A stretch of DNA of 64,000 nt from Proteobacteria bacterium SG_bin4 (GCA_002083395.1 LWDH01000039.1:1-64000); one strand, 5' to 3'; counted from the stretch's first letter, positions 7,714 to 18,010 are shown. Numbers and translations: made by a program. Notes: generated by a model not told the origin, from the letters alone.

Positions 7714-10272
7714 ATGAATCAGTTTGCTAAGGAAACCCTGCCCATTAGTCTTGAAGAAGAGATGCGGCGTTCGTATCTTGATTACGCCATGAGCGTTATC
7801 GTCGGGCGCGCTTTGCCCGATGTCCGCGATGGCTTGAAACCGGTCCATCGGCGCGTACTGTTCGCAATGCATGAACTCTCCAATGACTGGAATCGGCCTT
7901 ATAAGAAATCGGCGCGTATTGTGGGTGACGTCATCGGTAAATATCATCCGCATGGTGACACCGCTGTCTACGATACCATTGTCCGCATGGCGCAAGATTT
8001 CTCGTTGCGTTACATGCTGATCGACGGTCAAGGCAACTTTGGTTCGGTGGATGGCGATAATGCTGCGGCGATGCGGTATACCGAAATCCGCATGTCGCGC
8101 ATCGCACACGAATTATTGGTCGATCTCGATAAAGAAACCGTCGACTTTGGTCCGAACTACGATGGTTCCGAACAAGAACCGCTGATTCTGCCCACTAAAA
8201 TCCCGAATCTGCTGATTAACGGTTCTTCCGGAATCGCTGTCGGCATGGCGACCAATATCCCACCGCATAATTTGAGTGAAGTGATTGACGCATGCCTGGC
8301 GTTGCTGAAAAACCCTGAAATCAGCATCGATGAGCTGATCGAATATGTTCCTGCGCCTGATTTTCCGACTGCCGGCATCATCTACGGCGTCGAAGGTGTC
8401 AGAGATGGTTACCGTACCGGCCGAGGTCGCGTCATAATGCGTGCGCGCACGCATTTCGAAGATATGGAAAAAGGCAGCCGTCAGAGTATCATCATTGACG
8501 AACTGCCTTACCAAGTCAACAAAGCCAACTTATTGATCCGCATCGGTGAATTGGTGCGCGACAAAAAAATCGAAGGTATTTCTGATCTGCGCGACGAATC
8601 CGACAAATCCGGTATGCGCGTCGTCATCGAGTTAAAGCGCGGCGAAATGCCTGAAGTTATACTGAACAACTTGTACAAAGAAACACAGATGCAAGACACG
8701 TTCGGCATGAACATAGTGGCTCTGCTCGATGGCCAGCCGCGGCTGCTGAATCTCAAACAAATCCTTGATGCCTTCTTGCGTCATCGCCGCGAAGTCGTCA
8801 CTCGCCGTACCGTATTCGAACTCAGAAAAGCGCGCGAACGCGGCCATATTTTGGAAGGCTTGGCAGTTGCCTTATCGAACGTCGATGAAATCATCGCGTT
8901 GATCAAAGCTGCGCCGACTCCTGCCGATGCCAAAACCGCCTTGATGGCGAGAGCCTGGCAGTCGGCTTTGGTTAAGGAAATGCTCGAGCGCGCGATCGCA
9001 GACGCCAATGCGCTTCGACCCGAAGGGCTGGATGTTGCTTTCGGTCAACAATCAAAAGGTTACTTTTTATCCGACGAACAAGCGCAAGCGATTCTGGATT
9101 TACGTCTACAGCGTTTGACTGGTCTGGAACAGGAAAAAATTGTCAATGAATATAAAGAAGTGATCGACAAGATCATCGATTACCTTGATATTCTGGCGAA
9201 TCCCGATCGTATTACCCGCATCATCACGGAAGAACTCGACGCCGTTAAGCAGCAATTCGGCGATAAACGGCGCAGTGAAATTGTGCTCGATGCACAAAAT
9301 TTAAGTATTGAAGACTTGATCACACCCGCCGATGTCGTCGTCACACTATCGCACAGCGGCTATATCAAATCGCAACTGCTCGACGATTATCGCGCACAAA
9401 AACGCGGCGGACGCGGCAAGCTGGCGACCAGCACCAAGGAAGACGACTTCATCGACAAGCTGTTCATCGCCAACACCCATGATTACATCCTGTGTTTCTC
9501 CAGCTTGGGCCGAGTGTACTGGATCAAGGTTTACGAAGTGCCGCAAGGCGGACGGCAATCGCGCGGCAAACCGATCGTCAACTGGGTGCAACTGGAAGAA
9601 GGCGAAAAAATCAATGCCGTGCTGCCGGTCAAAACCTTTGACGACGACCATTTCGTCTTTATGGCAACCGCTTTTGGCACGGTCAAGAAGACACCGCTGT
9701 CGGAGTTCTCCCGTCCGCGCAATAACGGCATCATCGCCATTGGGCTGGATGAGGGCGATTACTTAATCGGCGTTGAATTAACCGACGGCAAACATGATGT
9801 GATGCTGTTTTCCGACAACGGTAAAGCCATGCGTTTCGATGAAAATGACGTGCGTCCGATGGGACGTACCGCCCGTGGCGTACGCGGCATGAAACTCGGC
9901 ACCGGACAGAAGGTGATTTCGATGCTGGTTGCTGAAAATGAGGAGCTGGCAGTACTGACTGCCACAGAAAACGGTTATGGCAAGCGCACGCCGATCAGCG
10001 AATACACGCGTCATAATCGCGGCACACAAGGTATGATTGCGATCATCACCAGTCCGCGCAACGGCAAAGTGGTTGCTGCGAAGCTGGTAAAACCGGATGA
10101 CGAAATCATGTTGATCACCTCCGGTGGCGTAATGATTCGCACGCGCGTCAATGAAGTACGCGAAATGAGCCGCGCCACGCAAGGCGTCACCTTGATCAAT
10201 CTCGATCCGGGTGAGAAACTGGCCGGATTGGAACGCGTCGTAGAGAGCGAAGATAGCGACAGCGACAGTTAG
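7714..10272 (+). CDS. gyrA: DNA gyrase subunit A
   Basis: The breakage-reunion subunit of the type II topoisomerase that introduces negative supercoils. The 852-residue protein aligns without gaps to E. coli numbering at the active site: Tyr122 lies in MRYTEIR. In the quinolone-determining region His80, Thr83 and Asp87 are present. Thr83 replaces the E. coli Ser but is the natural residue in many species, so it is not evidence of resistance. The C-terminal beta-pinwheel has the GyrA box QRGGRG and an acidic end. serC follows 28 bases later, so gyrA heads an amino-acid biosynthesis run. Confidence 0.98.
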   Translation: MNQFAKETLPISLEEEMRRSYLDYAMSVIVGRALPDVRDGLKPVHRRVLFAMHELSNDWNRPYKKSARIVGDVIGKYHPHGDTAVYDTIVRMAQDFSLRYMLIDGQGNFGSVDGDNAAAMRYTEIRMSRIAHELLVDLDKETVDFGPNYDGSEQEPLILPTKIPNLLINGSSGIAVGMATNIPPHNLSEVIDACLALLKNPEISIDELIEYVPAPDFPTAGIIYGVEGVRDGYRTGRGRVIMRARTHFEDMEKGSRQSIIIDELPYQVNKANLLIRIGELVRDKKIEGISDLRDESDKSGMRVVIELKRGEMPEVILNNLYKETQMQDTFGMNIVALLDGQPRLLNLKQILDAFLRHRREVVTRRTVFELRKARERGHILEGLAVALSNVDEIIALIKAAPTPADAKTALMARAWQSALVKEMLERAIADANALRPEGLDVAFGQQSKGYFLSDEQAQAILDLRLQRLTGLEQEKIVNEYKEVIDKIIDYLDILANPDRITRIITEELDAVKQQFGDKRRSEIVLDAQNLSIEDLITPADVVVTLSHSGYIKSQLLDDYRAQKRGGRGKLATSTKEDDFIDKLFIANTHDYILCFSSLGRVYWIKVYEVPQGGRQSRGKPIVNWVQLEEGEKINAVLPVKTFDDDHFVFMATAFGTVKKTPLSEFSRPRNNGIIAIGLDEGDYLIGVELTDGKHDVMLFSDNGKAMRFDENDVRPMGRTARGVRGMKLGTGQKVISMLVAENEELAVLTATENGYGKRTPISEYTRHNRGTQGMIAIITSPRNGKVVAAKLVKPDDEIMLITSGGVMIRTRVNEVREMSRATQGVTLINLDPGEKLAGLERVVESEDSDSDS

Positions 10273-10300
10273 TCTTTTGCAATTGACTGGAACCCACGCA

Positions 10301-11380
10301 ATGGAACAGATCTATAATTTCAGCGCCGGACCCGCCGTTCTCCCGCGAGAGGTATTACAGCAGGCGCAAGAAGAAATGCTCGATTGGCATGGCAGCGGCA
10401 TGTCGGTCATGGAAATGAGCCATCGCGGCAAGGAATTCATGTCAATTGCGGCACAAATGGAAACGGATTTGCGTGAATTGGCAAATATCCCTAAAAATTA
10501 CAAAATCCTGTTTCTGCAAGGCGGTGCATCCAGTCAATTCGCCATGGTGCCGCTCAATCTGCTGCGTGGTAAAACCACCGCGGATTATCTCAATACCGGC
10601 CAATGGTCGGGGAAAGCGATTGAGGAGGCCAGCCGCTATTGTACCGTCAATGTCGCCGCATCATCCGAAGATAAAAATTTTACTTATGTCCCGCCGCAAA
10701 CCGAATGGCGTCTCAGCCCCCAGGCAGCGTATGTGCATTACACCAGCAATGAAACCATCGGCGGCGTCGAGTTTCACTGGGTACCGCAAGTCGATATTCC
10801 ATTGGTTGCCGATATGTCTTCCGATATTTTGTCGCGACCGCTCGATGTCACGCGTTATGGTCTGATTTATGCCGGTGCGCAAAAAAATCTCGGTCCTGCC
10901 GGGTTGACACTGGTAATTGTGCGGGATGACTTGCTGGGAAAACCTCTGCCTGGCACGCCAACTTTGTACGACTACCAGATTCACGCCCAAAACGATTCGA
11001 TGTACAACACACCGCCGACCTATGCGATGTATATCACCGGCTTAGTGTTCGCTTGGCTCAAGAAACAAGGCGGGTTGGCAGCGATGGAGAAAGTCAACAT
11101 GGCGAAAGCGAATCTGTTGTACAACTATCTCGACAGTACCGATTTCTATCATTGCCCGGTCGCAAAACCCGACCGCTCGCGCATGAACGTGCCGTTCACA
11201 TTGAAAGACTCCGCGTTGGACGGTGAATTTCTCAAACAAGCGCAACAAAATGGTTTGTTGCAATTGAAGGGCCATCGTTCGGTTGGCGGTATGCGGGCAT
11301 CGATCTACAATGCTATGCCGATCGAAGGCGTCGCGAAGCTGGTCGCTTTCATGAAGGAGTTTGCCAGTCAACATGTTTGA
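10301..11380 (+). CDS. serC: Phosphoserine aminotransferase
   Basis: PLP enzyme of serine synthesis (3-phosphohydroxypyruvate to phosphoserine) that also serves pyridoxine synthesis. From the ATG at 10301 it has 359 residues and starts MEQIYNFSAGPAVLP, the canonical N-terminus; an upstream TTG at 10277 is less likely. Lys195 in GAQKNLGPAG is the expected Schiff-base lysine. Its stop overlaps the start of the phosphoglycerate dehydrogenase gene by eight bases, which suggests translational coupling of consecutive serine-pathway steps. Confidence 0.97.
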   Translation: MEQIYNFSAGPAVLPREVLQQAQEEMLDWHGSGMSVMEMSHRGKEFMSIAAQMETDLRELANIPKNYKILFLQGGASSQFAMVPLNLLRGKTTADYLNTGQWSGKAIEEASRYCTVNVAASSEDKNFTYVPPQTEWRLSPQAAYVHYTSNETIGGVEFHWVPQVDIPLVADMSSDILSRPLDVTRYGLIYAGAQKNLGPAGLTLVIVRDDLLGKPLPGTPTLYDYQIHAQNDSMYNTPPTYAMYITGLVFAWLKKQGGLAAMEKVNMAKANLLYNYLDSTDFYHCPVAKPDRSRMNVPFTLKDSALDGEFLKQAQQNGLLQLKGHRSVGGMRASIYNAMPIEGVAKLVAFMKEFASQHV

Positions 11381-12563
11381 ACAACAACCCTTTAAAATTC
11401 TGACGCTCAACGCAATTTCATCACACGGACTCAACCGCTTTCCCGCCGGCGGCTATCAGGTCGGTCATGACATCGCGGAGCCGGACGCCATCTTGGTACG
11501 TTCGCACAACATGCTGAATACCGTTATCCCGCAAAGTGTGAAAGCGATCGGGCGTGCCGGTGCCGGCACCAACAATATCCCGGTCGAGGCAATGAATACA
11601 CGCGGCGTACCCGTTTTCAACACCCCTGGCGCCAACGCCAATGCCGTCAAAGAACTGGTGTTGGCCAGCTTGTTTCTGGCCGCACGCAATCTGGTGCCTG
11701 CGTTGCAATTTACCGACGGCCTGCAAGGCGATGATGCAACCATTAACAAATTGGCCGAAGACGGTAAAAAAAACTTCTCCGGTATTGAACTGCCGGGGCG
11801 TACATTGGGTGTGATCGGTTTGGGCGAAATCGGCCGGTTGGTCGCCAACTCGGCGATCCGGCTGGGCATGAAAGTGATCGGTTACGATCCGAAAATCACC
11901 GTCGAATCCGCGTGGAGCCTGTCTGCGGAAGTCAAAAAAGCCAACAGCATGGAAGATCTGCTACGCCACAGCGAATTCGTCAGCGTGCACGTGCCATTGC
12001 TCGATTCGACACGGCATCTGATCAATGACAAAAGTATACAATTGATGAAACATCATGCTATTTTGCTGAATTTCTCACGTGGCGCGATTGTCGATGAAGA
12101 CGCGATCCTGCAAGCCATCGCCGCCAATAAAATCAAAAACTATGTCAGCGATTTTCCCAGCCAGAAACTGCAACACCAGAAGGGCGTGATCACCCTGCCG
12201 CACCTCGGCGCATCGACCGCCGAAGCGGAAGACAATTGCGCGGTGATGGTCGTCGATCAGTTGATCGATTATCTGCAAAACGGCAATATCACCAACACCG
12301 TCAATTTTCCAGACACGCAAATGGAACGCGAAGTCCCCTATCGCGTCGCCGTTGCCAATGCCAATGTGCCGAATATCCTGGGACAGATTTCGACCAGCAT
12401 GGCACAGGCTGGATTAAACATTCATAACATGATCAATAAATCCCGCGGTGAAATGGCCTATACCCTGGTCGATACCGACAGTCCGGTACCTGCGAACGCA
12501 TTAAATGAAATTTCGTCCATTACCGGGGTGTTGATGGCGCGTTATCTGCCTTTTCCCGAATAA
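11373..12563 (+). CDS. serA: D-3-phosphoglycerate dehydrogenase
   Basis: First step of serine synthesis, NAD-dependent oxidation of 3-phosphoglycerate. From the ATG at 11373 it has 396 residues: a D-isomer-specific 2-hydroxyacid dehydrogenase fold with the GLGEIGRLVA nucleotide-binding loop and a LPHLGAST catalytic-His region, then a C-terminal ACT domain (about 320-396) that probably senses serine. AAGGAG lies 13 bases before the ATG. A TTG at 11361 is possible but is only one base from that site. It overlaps serC by eight bases. Confidence 0.93.
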   Translation: MFEQQPFKILTLNAISSHGLNRFPAGGYQVGHDIAEPDAILVRSHNMLNTVIPQSVKAIGRAGAGTNNIPVEAMNTRGVPVFNTPGANANAVKELVLASLFLAARNLVPALQFTDGLQGDDATINKLAEDGKKNFSGIELPGRTLGVIGLGEIGRLVANSAIRLGMKVIGYDPKITVESAWSLSAEVKKANSMEDLLRHSEFVSVHVPLLDSTRHLINDKSIQLMKHHAILLNFSRGAIVDEDAILQAIAANKIKNYVSDFPSQKLQHQKGVITLPHLGASTAEAEDNCAVMVVDQLIDYLQNGNITNTVNFPDTQMEREVPYRVAVANANVPNILGQISTSMAQAGLNIHNMINKSRGEMAYTLVDTDSPVPANALNEISSITGVLMARYLPFPE

Positions 12564-12606
12564 ATTTAAGCGCACGATCTTAGAGTGACAACCTTCATCA
12601 TCCATT

Positions 12607-13707
12607 ATGTCTGAACAGCTCAAACAACTACGGGACCAGATTGACGCCATTGACGACCAGTTGTTGCAACTCGTCAGCAAACGCGCAGGATTAGCGCAAC
12701 AAATCGGGGATATCAAGAAAAAAGAGAATGAAGCCAACGAGGCAAAAGCGGGCGTCATCGTCTATCGGCCCGAGCGCGAAGCGCAAATATTGGCACGCAT
12801 GCAGCAGAACAATCCCGGACCTATCAGCAATGAGCATATCCAGCAATTATTTATCGAAATCATGTCGCTTTGCCGGGCACTGGAAAAACCAATGAACATC
12901 GCTTATCTCGGTCCCAACGGCACATTCTCGGAAGAAGCGGCATTGAAACGTTTTGGTAGCGCCATCGCAGCGGTCGCGTGCGATTCAATCGATGACGTAT
13001 TTCGCGCAGTAGAATCAGACGATGCCAATTACGGTGTAGTACCGGTCGAGAATTCTTCCGAAGGCGCTGTCGGAAGAACCATGGATCTGCTGTTACAAAC
13101 GCCGCTCTCCATCTGCGGCGAGATCCAGTTACCGGTTCATCAGTTTCTAATGGCCCAACAAAGCAATCTCGCGCGAATCACTAAAATATACTCACACCCG
13201 CAATCGCTGGCACAATGTCACCATTGGCTGACAGTGAATCTGCCGCACCTGCCCAGTTCGGCACTATTTCATGCCGCCAGCAATGCCGAAGCCGCCCGGC
13301 TGGCCGCCGCCGATCAGCAAGCAGCAGCAGTGGCAAGTAAAAGAGCTGCGGAATTATTCGGATTGACCATCTGCGCCGAAAATATCGAGGATGATCCGAA
13401 AAACACGACGCGTTTTCTGGTGATCGGCAAACAACAAGTCGGTGTTTCGGGGAAGGATAAAACATCGCTGATCATGTCCACTAACAATCGTTCCGGCGCC
13501 ATCTACCGGTTACTCGAACCGCTGGCGCAACATGGTGTCAGCATGAGCCGTCTGGAATCCCGTCCATCGCGCACCGGTTTGTGGCAATACGTCTTTTTTG
13601 TAGACCTCGAAGGCCACCAGCACGATCAACCGGTTGCCGCTGCCTTGGCGGAATTGCGAGAAAAAGCTGCCTTTCTAAAAATCCTCGGCTCATACCCGGC
13701 ATCATAA
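12607..13707 (+). CDS. pheA: Bifunctional chorismate mutase / prephenate dehydratase (P-protein)
   Basis: Converts chorismate to prephenate and then phenylpyruvate for phenylalanine synthesis. The 366 residues comprise an AroQ-type chorismate mutase (about 1-95), a prephenate dehydratase domain starting near MNIAYLGPNGTFSEEA, and a C-terminal ACT domain with the ESRPSR motif that binds phenylalanine for feedback inhibition. It lies 43 bases after serA. hisC follows after about 80 bases and tyrA after that, so aromatic end-products are made from neighbouring genes. Confidence 0.96.
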   Translation: MSEQLKQLRDQIDAIDDQLLQLVSKRAGLAQQIGDIKKKENEANEAKAGVIVYRPEREAQILARMQQNNPGPISNEHIQQLFIEIMSLCRALEKPMNIAYLGPNGTFSEEAALKRFGSAIAAVACDSIDDVFRAVESDDANYGVVPVENSSEGAVGRTMDLLLQTPLSICGEIQLPVHQFLMAQQSNLARITKIYSHPQSLAQCHHWLTVNLPHLPSSALFHAASNAEAARLAAADQQAAAVASKRAAELFGLTICAENIEDDPKNTTRFLVIGKQQVGVSGKDKTSLIMSTNNRSGAIYRLLEPLAQHGVSMSRLESRPSRTGLWQYVFFVDLEGHQHDQPVAAALAELREKAAFLKILGSYPAS

Positions 13708-13787
13708 CCACTGCTTACTCCGTCCGCCTAGCCGATTCAATTCACACGTTTTTTATTATCTTTTCCAATCAATAACAAATAAATCCT

Positions 13788-14906
13788 ATGAATCTTTGCG
13801 ATTTTGCTCCGGAATATATCCGCTCGATCCATCCTTATCAACCTGGCAAGCCTATTTCGGAATTGGCGCGGGAATTCGGCCTGGATGAATCCTACATCAT
13901 CAAACTGGCGTCCAATGAAAACCCGCTCGGCACCAGTCCGCTCGCACTCGATGCGATGATCAATGCATTGCACGATATCGCGTTATATCCGGATGGTAGC
14001 GGCTACGAATTGAAAACCGCCCTATCGAAACGCTACGATGTCGATCCGGAACAAATCATTTTAGGCAATGGCTCGAATGATGTACTGGATCTGGCCGCCC
14101 GCGTATTCCTCAAACCGGGAGCCGCGGCGGTTTATGCACAACATGCTTTTGCGGTCTATCCGCTGGTCGTACAAATGATGGGCGCTAACGGCATATCGGT
14201 CCCCGCTCGTGATTACGGTCACGACTTGCCTGCCATGCTCGACGCCGTCACTCCTGAAACCCGTATCGTCTTTATCGCCAGTCCGAACAATCCAACGGGT
14301 ACCTTGTCGAGTGAAGAAGATTTGCTGCGTTTCTTGGAACGGGTGTCGCGCGATGTCCTGGTGGTGATCGATGAAGCGTATTACGAATACTTGCCGGACG
14401 CCAATAAACCGGACAGCCTCAAATGGTTGCAGCAATTTCCCAACTTGCTGATCACGCGCACATTTTCAAAAGTGTACGGCTTGGCTGGCGTTCGTGTCGG
14501 TTTCGGTTTAGCGCATCCCGAAGTGGCTAATTTGATGAATCGCGTACGGCAGCCATTTAACGTCAGCAGCATCGGTCTGGTTGGCGCTTTGGCGGCGCTG
14601 AACGACGCCGAGTTTGTGCAACGTTCGTACGCGCTCAATCGCGCGGGCATGCTGCAATTGACTGACGGCTTCCGTAAAATGGGCATCGAATACATTCCGT
14701 CGTACGGCAATTTCATCAGCTTCCGTGTCAAAGGCGAAGCCGCCAACACGCCAAAGGTTTATCAAAGCCTGTTGCGTCATGGCATTATCGTGCGCCCGCT
14801 GGGGATTTATGAAATGCCGCATCACCTGCGCGTCACGATCGGGCTCGAAGCGCAAAACCAGCGGTTTCTCGAGTCACTCGATCACGCCTTAAGTGAACTG
14901 GATTAA
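13788..14906 (+). CDS. hisC: Histidinol-phosphate aminotransferase (possibly also aromatic)
   Basis: PLP class I/II transaminase of 372 residues. The substrate loop SNENPLG, the SPNNPTGT motif and the PLP lysine Lys228 in RTFSKVYGLAGVR are all present. The sequence fits HisC, which makes histidinol phosphate. Its place between pheA and tyrA instead of a his operon suggests it may also transaminate phenylpyruvate or 4-hydroxyphenylpyruvate, as reported for other hisC2-type enzymes. That part is inference. Confidence 0.92.
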   Translation: MNLCDFAPEYIRSIHPYQPGKPISELAREFGLDESYIIKLASNENPLGTSPLALDAMINALHDIALYPDGSGYELKTALSKRYDVDPEQIILGNGSNDVLDLAARVFLKPGAAAVYAQHAFAVYPLVVQMMGANGISVPARDYGHDLPAMLDAVTPETRIVFIASPNNPTGTLSSEEDLLRFLERVSRDVLVVIDEAYYEYLPDANKPDSLKWLQQFPNLLITRTFSKVYGLAGVRVGFGLAHPEVANLMNRVRQPFNVSSIGLVGALAALNDAEFVQRSYALNRAGMLQLTDGFRKMGIEYIPSYGNFISFRVKGEAANTPKVYQSLLRHGIIVRPLGIYEMPHHLRVTIGLEAQNQRFLESLDHALSELD

Positions 14907-14921
14907 CTCCACTCATCGTGA

Positions 14922-15812
14922 ATGCCTATCATGACAACAACCACAATGCTCAATAAATTGGTCATCATTGGTGTCGGCCTGATTGGCGGGTCATTCGCCG
15001 CGGCGCTGCGCAAAGCCGGTTTGGTCAAACAGATCACCGGTATTGGCCGCAGCCCGGCAAATATGCAGCGCGCCGTCGAACTGGGTGTGATCGACGAAAT
15101 CGCCAGCGATACTGCAGCAGCGCTGCACAACGCCGATCTGATTTTCCTGGCGATGCCCGTCGGCCAAACCGCTGCGATTATGGAGCATATTGCACCCTAT
15201 TTACACGCCAATACCCTTATCACCGATGCCGGCAGCACCAAACAAGATGTCGTGACCGCCGCACGCCACTGTCTGCCACTGCAAAACCGCCATCACTTCG
15301 TCCCCGGACATCCGATTGCCGGTGCCGAGCAAAGCGGGGTGCAAGCGGCGCAAGCGGATTTGTATGCTAACAAGCATGTGATTCTTACCCCGTTACCCGA
15401 AACCAGCACGGAAGCTGTCGAACGGGTACGGCAACTATGGCTGGCGTGCGGCGCCAATGTTTCGCTGATGCCTGCCGATGAACACGATCGCGTACTCGCC
15501 GCGACCAGCCATTTACCGCACCTGCTGGCGTTCACGCTGATGAATCACCTCAACCACAGCACCGATCATCCCGAAAACCTGCTGCGCTTCGCTGGCAGCG
15601 GCTTCCGCGACTTCACCCGCATCGCCAGCAGTTCCCCGGAAATGTGGCGCGATATTTGTTTGGCGAATTGTGAAGCGTTACTGAATCAAATTGACGCTTA
15701 TCAAGGTGAATTGGATCATCTGAAAGAATTATTGAAAAAACAAGATAGCGAAAGTTTGCTCCAATCCTTTTCTAACGCCCGTCGTCTGCGGGAAGACTGG
15801 CTAAAGAAATAA
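14922..15812 (+). CDS. tyrA: Prephenate dehydrogenase
   Basis: NAD(P)-dependent oxidative decarboxylation of prephenate (or arogenate) toward tyrosine. The 296-residue protein opens with a Rossmann loop GVGLIGGS and has the PGHPIAGAE motif of the family. Three in-frame ATGs occur within the first nine codons; the first is used here, but the start is uncertain. It lies 15 bases after hisC. In many betaproteobacteria aroA follows tyrA, but here the run ends and about 300 AT-rich bases follow. Confidence 0.94.
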   Translation: MPIMTTTTMLNKLVIIGVGLIGGSFAAALRKAGLVKQITGIGRSPANMQRAVELGVIDEIASDTAAALHNADLIFLAMPVGQTAAIMEHIAPYLHANTLITDAGSTKQDVVTAARHCLPLQNRHHFVPGHPIAGAEQSGVQAAQADLYANKHVILTPLPETSTEAVERVRQLWLACGANVSLMPADEHDRVLAATSHLPHLLAFTLMNHLNHSTDHPENLLRFAGSGFRDFTRIASSSPEMWRDICLANCEALLNQIDAYQGELDHLKELLKKQDSESLLQSFSNARRLREDWLKK

Positions 15813-16129
15813 ATTCTAAACAAATTGCAAAAACTTTATAGGCTGATTTGAGAAAGAAGATTCCTACATTATTGATGTAATTTTTCTTTCATTGAAAAAA
15901 GCAACCACCTACAAAATAAGCTTCTAATTTTTGCCGAAAATCCCCTTCTCAAAATATATAGATTGCAGTAATAAAGAATGAGCGATTGATGGTAGACGTT
16001 AATTACTCAATCAAAAATTTCCTTTATCTCAATCTCTAATTTTTTAGTCATACAGCAACAGGGAATGCTTTTGTTTCTCGAATGAATCTTAAGACAACTC
16101 TTTATTAATAAACTGAAAAGAAAAATGCC
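15813..16129. other. AT-rich non-coding gap after tyrA
   Basis: No gene is visible in these 317 bases. A hairpin at 15852-15890 pairs GAAAGAA with TTCTTTC and TACAT with ATGTA around an internal loop, and could act as a weak transcription end for the tyrA operon. The remainder presumably holds the promoter of the response regulator, but no convincing consensus was found. Confidence 0.5.
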
Positions 16130-16927
16130 ATGACGCAATTTCTAAATAAATTACGTATTTTAATCGTCGATGATTCTATATCCATCCGCAGCGTTTTGCG
16201 GGCATTACTTCACAACGACGAATACGAGGTTGTCGGTGAGCTTGCGAGCGGCGCAAAACTCATTCCCACGATCGCCAATCTCAAACCGCACATCATTTGT
16301 CTTGACTACAATCTACCCGATACCGATGGTCTTACGTTACTGAATCAAATTCACGCCAATTTTCCGCAAATAGCAGTAGTCATGATTACGGGCAGCAACA
16401 ATCCGGAACTTGAACATACCGCTGCAGAAGCTGGTACAGCCGGGTTTATCTACAAACCATTTTCTCAGGCGCAAATCATCGATGTATTGCACAAAGTAGC
16501 GCATGCTCAACGACTTCTGATGATCGCCGCAAAAAAACGCAATCCTTTTGAAGATAAGCCCTTTCATGCAACTGCGGTAGTTGCCGATGACAGTCAAACG
16601 CTGCGTCGTTTGTTAATAGCGATCCTATCTCATATGGGCGTCCAAGTTGTTGGCGAAGCCCATCATGGCAAGCAAGCTGTTGAGTTGGTTTCCACCCATA
16701 AACCCGATATTGTGTGCTTGGATTTTGAAATGCCGGTCATGAATGGCCTGGAAGCAATGAAAATTATACGCAATCAAAACCCTTTAACAAAAACCGTAAT
16801 GATTACAGCACTAGCCAGTCGAGACATTTTTAACCGAGCAACAAGCACAGGTGCCCAAGGCTATATCATCAAACCTTTTCATCCTGACAAAGTAACACAA
16901 AATATCTCTCGCATTCTTGCGTGCTAA
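16130..16927 (+). CDS. Response regulator with two receiver domains
   Basis: A 265-residue cytoplasmic signalling protein made of two CheY-like receiver domains and nothing else. Receiver 1 (about 8-128) has Asp14/Asp15, phospho-acceptor Asp59 and Lys109. Receiver 2 (about 147-262) has Asp153/Asp154, Asp198 and Lys248. Both therefore look phosphorylatable. There is no DNA-binding, GGDEF or methylesterase output domain and no histidine kinase next to it, so partner and output are unknown. Alone on the plus strand, it converges on the membrane-protein gene at 17006. Confidence 0.88.
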   Translation: MTQFLNKLRILIVDDSISIRSVLRALLHNDEYEVVGELASGAKLIPTIANLKPHIICLDYNLPDTDGLTLLNQIHANFPQIAVVMITGSNNPELEHTAAEAGTAGFIYKPFSQAQIIDVLHKVAHAQRLLMIAAKKRNPFEDKPFHATAVVADDSQTLRRLLIAILSHMGVQVVGEAHHGKQAVELVSTHKPDIVCLDFEMPVMNGLEAMKIIRNQNPLTKTVMITALASRDIFNRATSTGAQGYIIKPFHPDKVTQNISRILAC

Positions 16928-17005
16928 ACTCGCACATATTCCATTCGGTTCTTTTTACAGACTTCAACATTAAGTTGAATGCTGGAAGAAATGGCAATAT
17001 ATGGT

Positions 17006-18010
17006 TTATGTACCAACATTTGGTTTACCCGGTTGTTTACCCGCCGCGCGCAAATCCACTATCTTATTCAACAGCTGAAACCAAAATGGTGCGCCTAGCG
17101 ATCCTGCAAAAGTCGTGATCAGGATGCCCATGATCTTGACGATCCATCCCATTAGGTCGAGTTCCTTACATACCCAAACTTCCGTTCCATTCTTCATTTC
17201 TTTCCAGCCAATCGGCAAATGCAATTCTCTAATTTGTTTTACCAGTGCCGCCGCATTCTTGGCAGACTGCGCAGTTTCTTTCAAAGCAGAATCCGCCGCT
17301 GATTCATCACCCGCAGGTAGCGAAGATTCGTCTTTGCTCACCGCTGCAACGGATTCCGATAACTGCTGCGGCATCAAACTTGCCACATCCGTCGAAGAAG
17401 CCGCTTGAACCAATGCTTGCCTCAGCGCGATATCGGTCCACAGGGTTTGGGAAATTTTGATGGCATCGATATTTAAAGCGGAGCAAACAACGAGTGCGAT
17501 TGCAAAAATGATCACCTGTGTTTTCTGTTTGTACCAGCCCCCCACACGATCCATCGCATCGTTGTACCAATTTTCCAGGTTTTTGCGCGCCTTCTCGGCA
17601 TCGTTGCCAGCTTCGTGCAGTAATAGAATGACCGACTTACCCGCTTCGGTTTGCGCGAATAAGCTTTGTTTCTCAATCGTTTCAATTAATGACTGATTGT
17701 CGGGCGGCAGCTTGCCGGTGTTACCGGTCATAATATCCATGATTGCCAAGGTAAAATTTTTCGGCGGGATATAGGAAGGTTTCTGTCCCGTTTTCGAAAG
17801 GCCGTTGATCAACGGATGCTGGTAAAGATCTTCGACCAGTTTATTTCCTTCCCCCGATTGCAGCAGATTCGTCAGTCCCGCTTCGAGATTTTTTGCACGC
17901 ATGCGCAAAAACTGAGCCAATATCTCGTTGATCGCCGAGCACAACAAGCTGATTAATACGAAAAGAAACACCATACCCAAGGCAATATCCAGGATTGAGG
18001 AATTCAGCAT
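17006..18010 (-). CDS. Membrane protein of unknown function, divergent from the 18-35 kb cluster
   Basis: A 334-residue protein. It starts with a hydrophobic N-terminal segment (about 5-30) carrying SAINEILAQ, then a soluble helical stretch rich in Lys/Glu. A second membrane segment lies near 160-185 and a third near 285-310, ending in a basic tail. It resembles a conserved bacterial family that I know only as hypothetical. It is transcribed away from the large plus-strand cluster across a 434-base intergenic region, so it may share regulation with it. Membership of the same system is inference. Confidence 0.7.
   Translation of the reverse strand: MLNSSILDIALGMVFLFVLISLLCSAINEILAQFLRMRAKNLEAGLTNLLQSGEGNKLVEDLYQHPLINGLSKTGQKPSYIPPKNFTLAIMDIMTGNTGKLPPDNQSLIETIEKQSLFAQTEAGKSVILLLHEAGNDAEKARKNLENWYNDAMDRVGGWYKQKTQVIIFAIALVVCSALNIDAIKISQTLWTDIALRQALVQAASSTDVASLMPQQLSESVAAVSKDESSLPAGDESAADSALKETAQSAKNAAALVKQIRELHLPIGWKEMKNGTEVWVCKELDLMGWIVKIMGILITTFAGSLGAPFWFQLLNKIVDLRAAGKQPGKPNVGT

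Noticed and set aside
9332..9766. Long open frame overlapping gyrA in another frame
   Set aside because: It lies fully inside a well-conserved gene, lacks family resemblance and is explained by gyrA composition.
7714..10272. Thr83 in GyrA read as a quinolone resistance change
   Set aside because: Thr at this position is the natural residue in several bacteria and Asp87 is unchanged.
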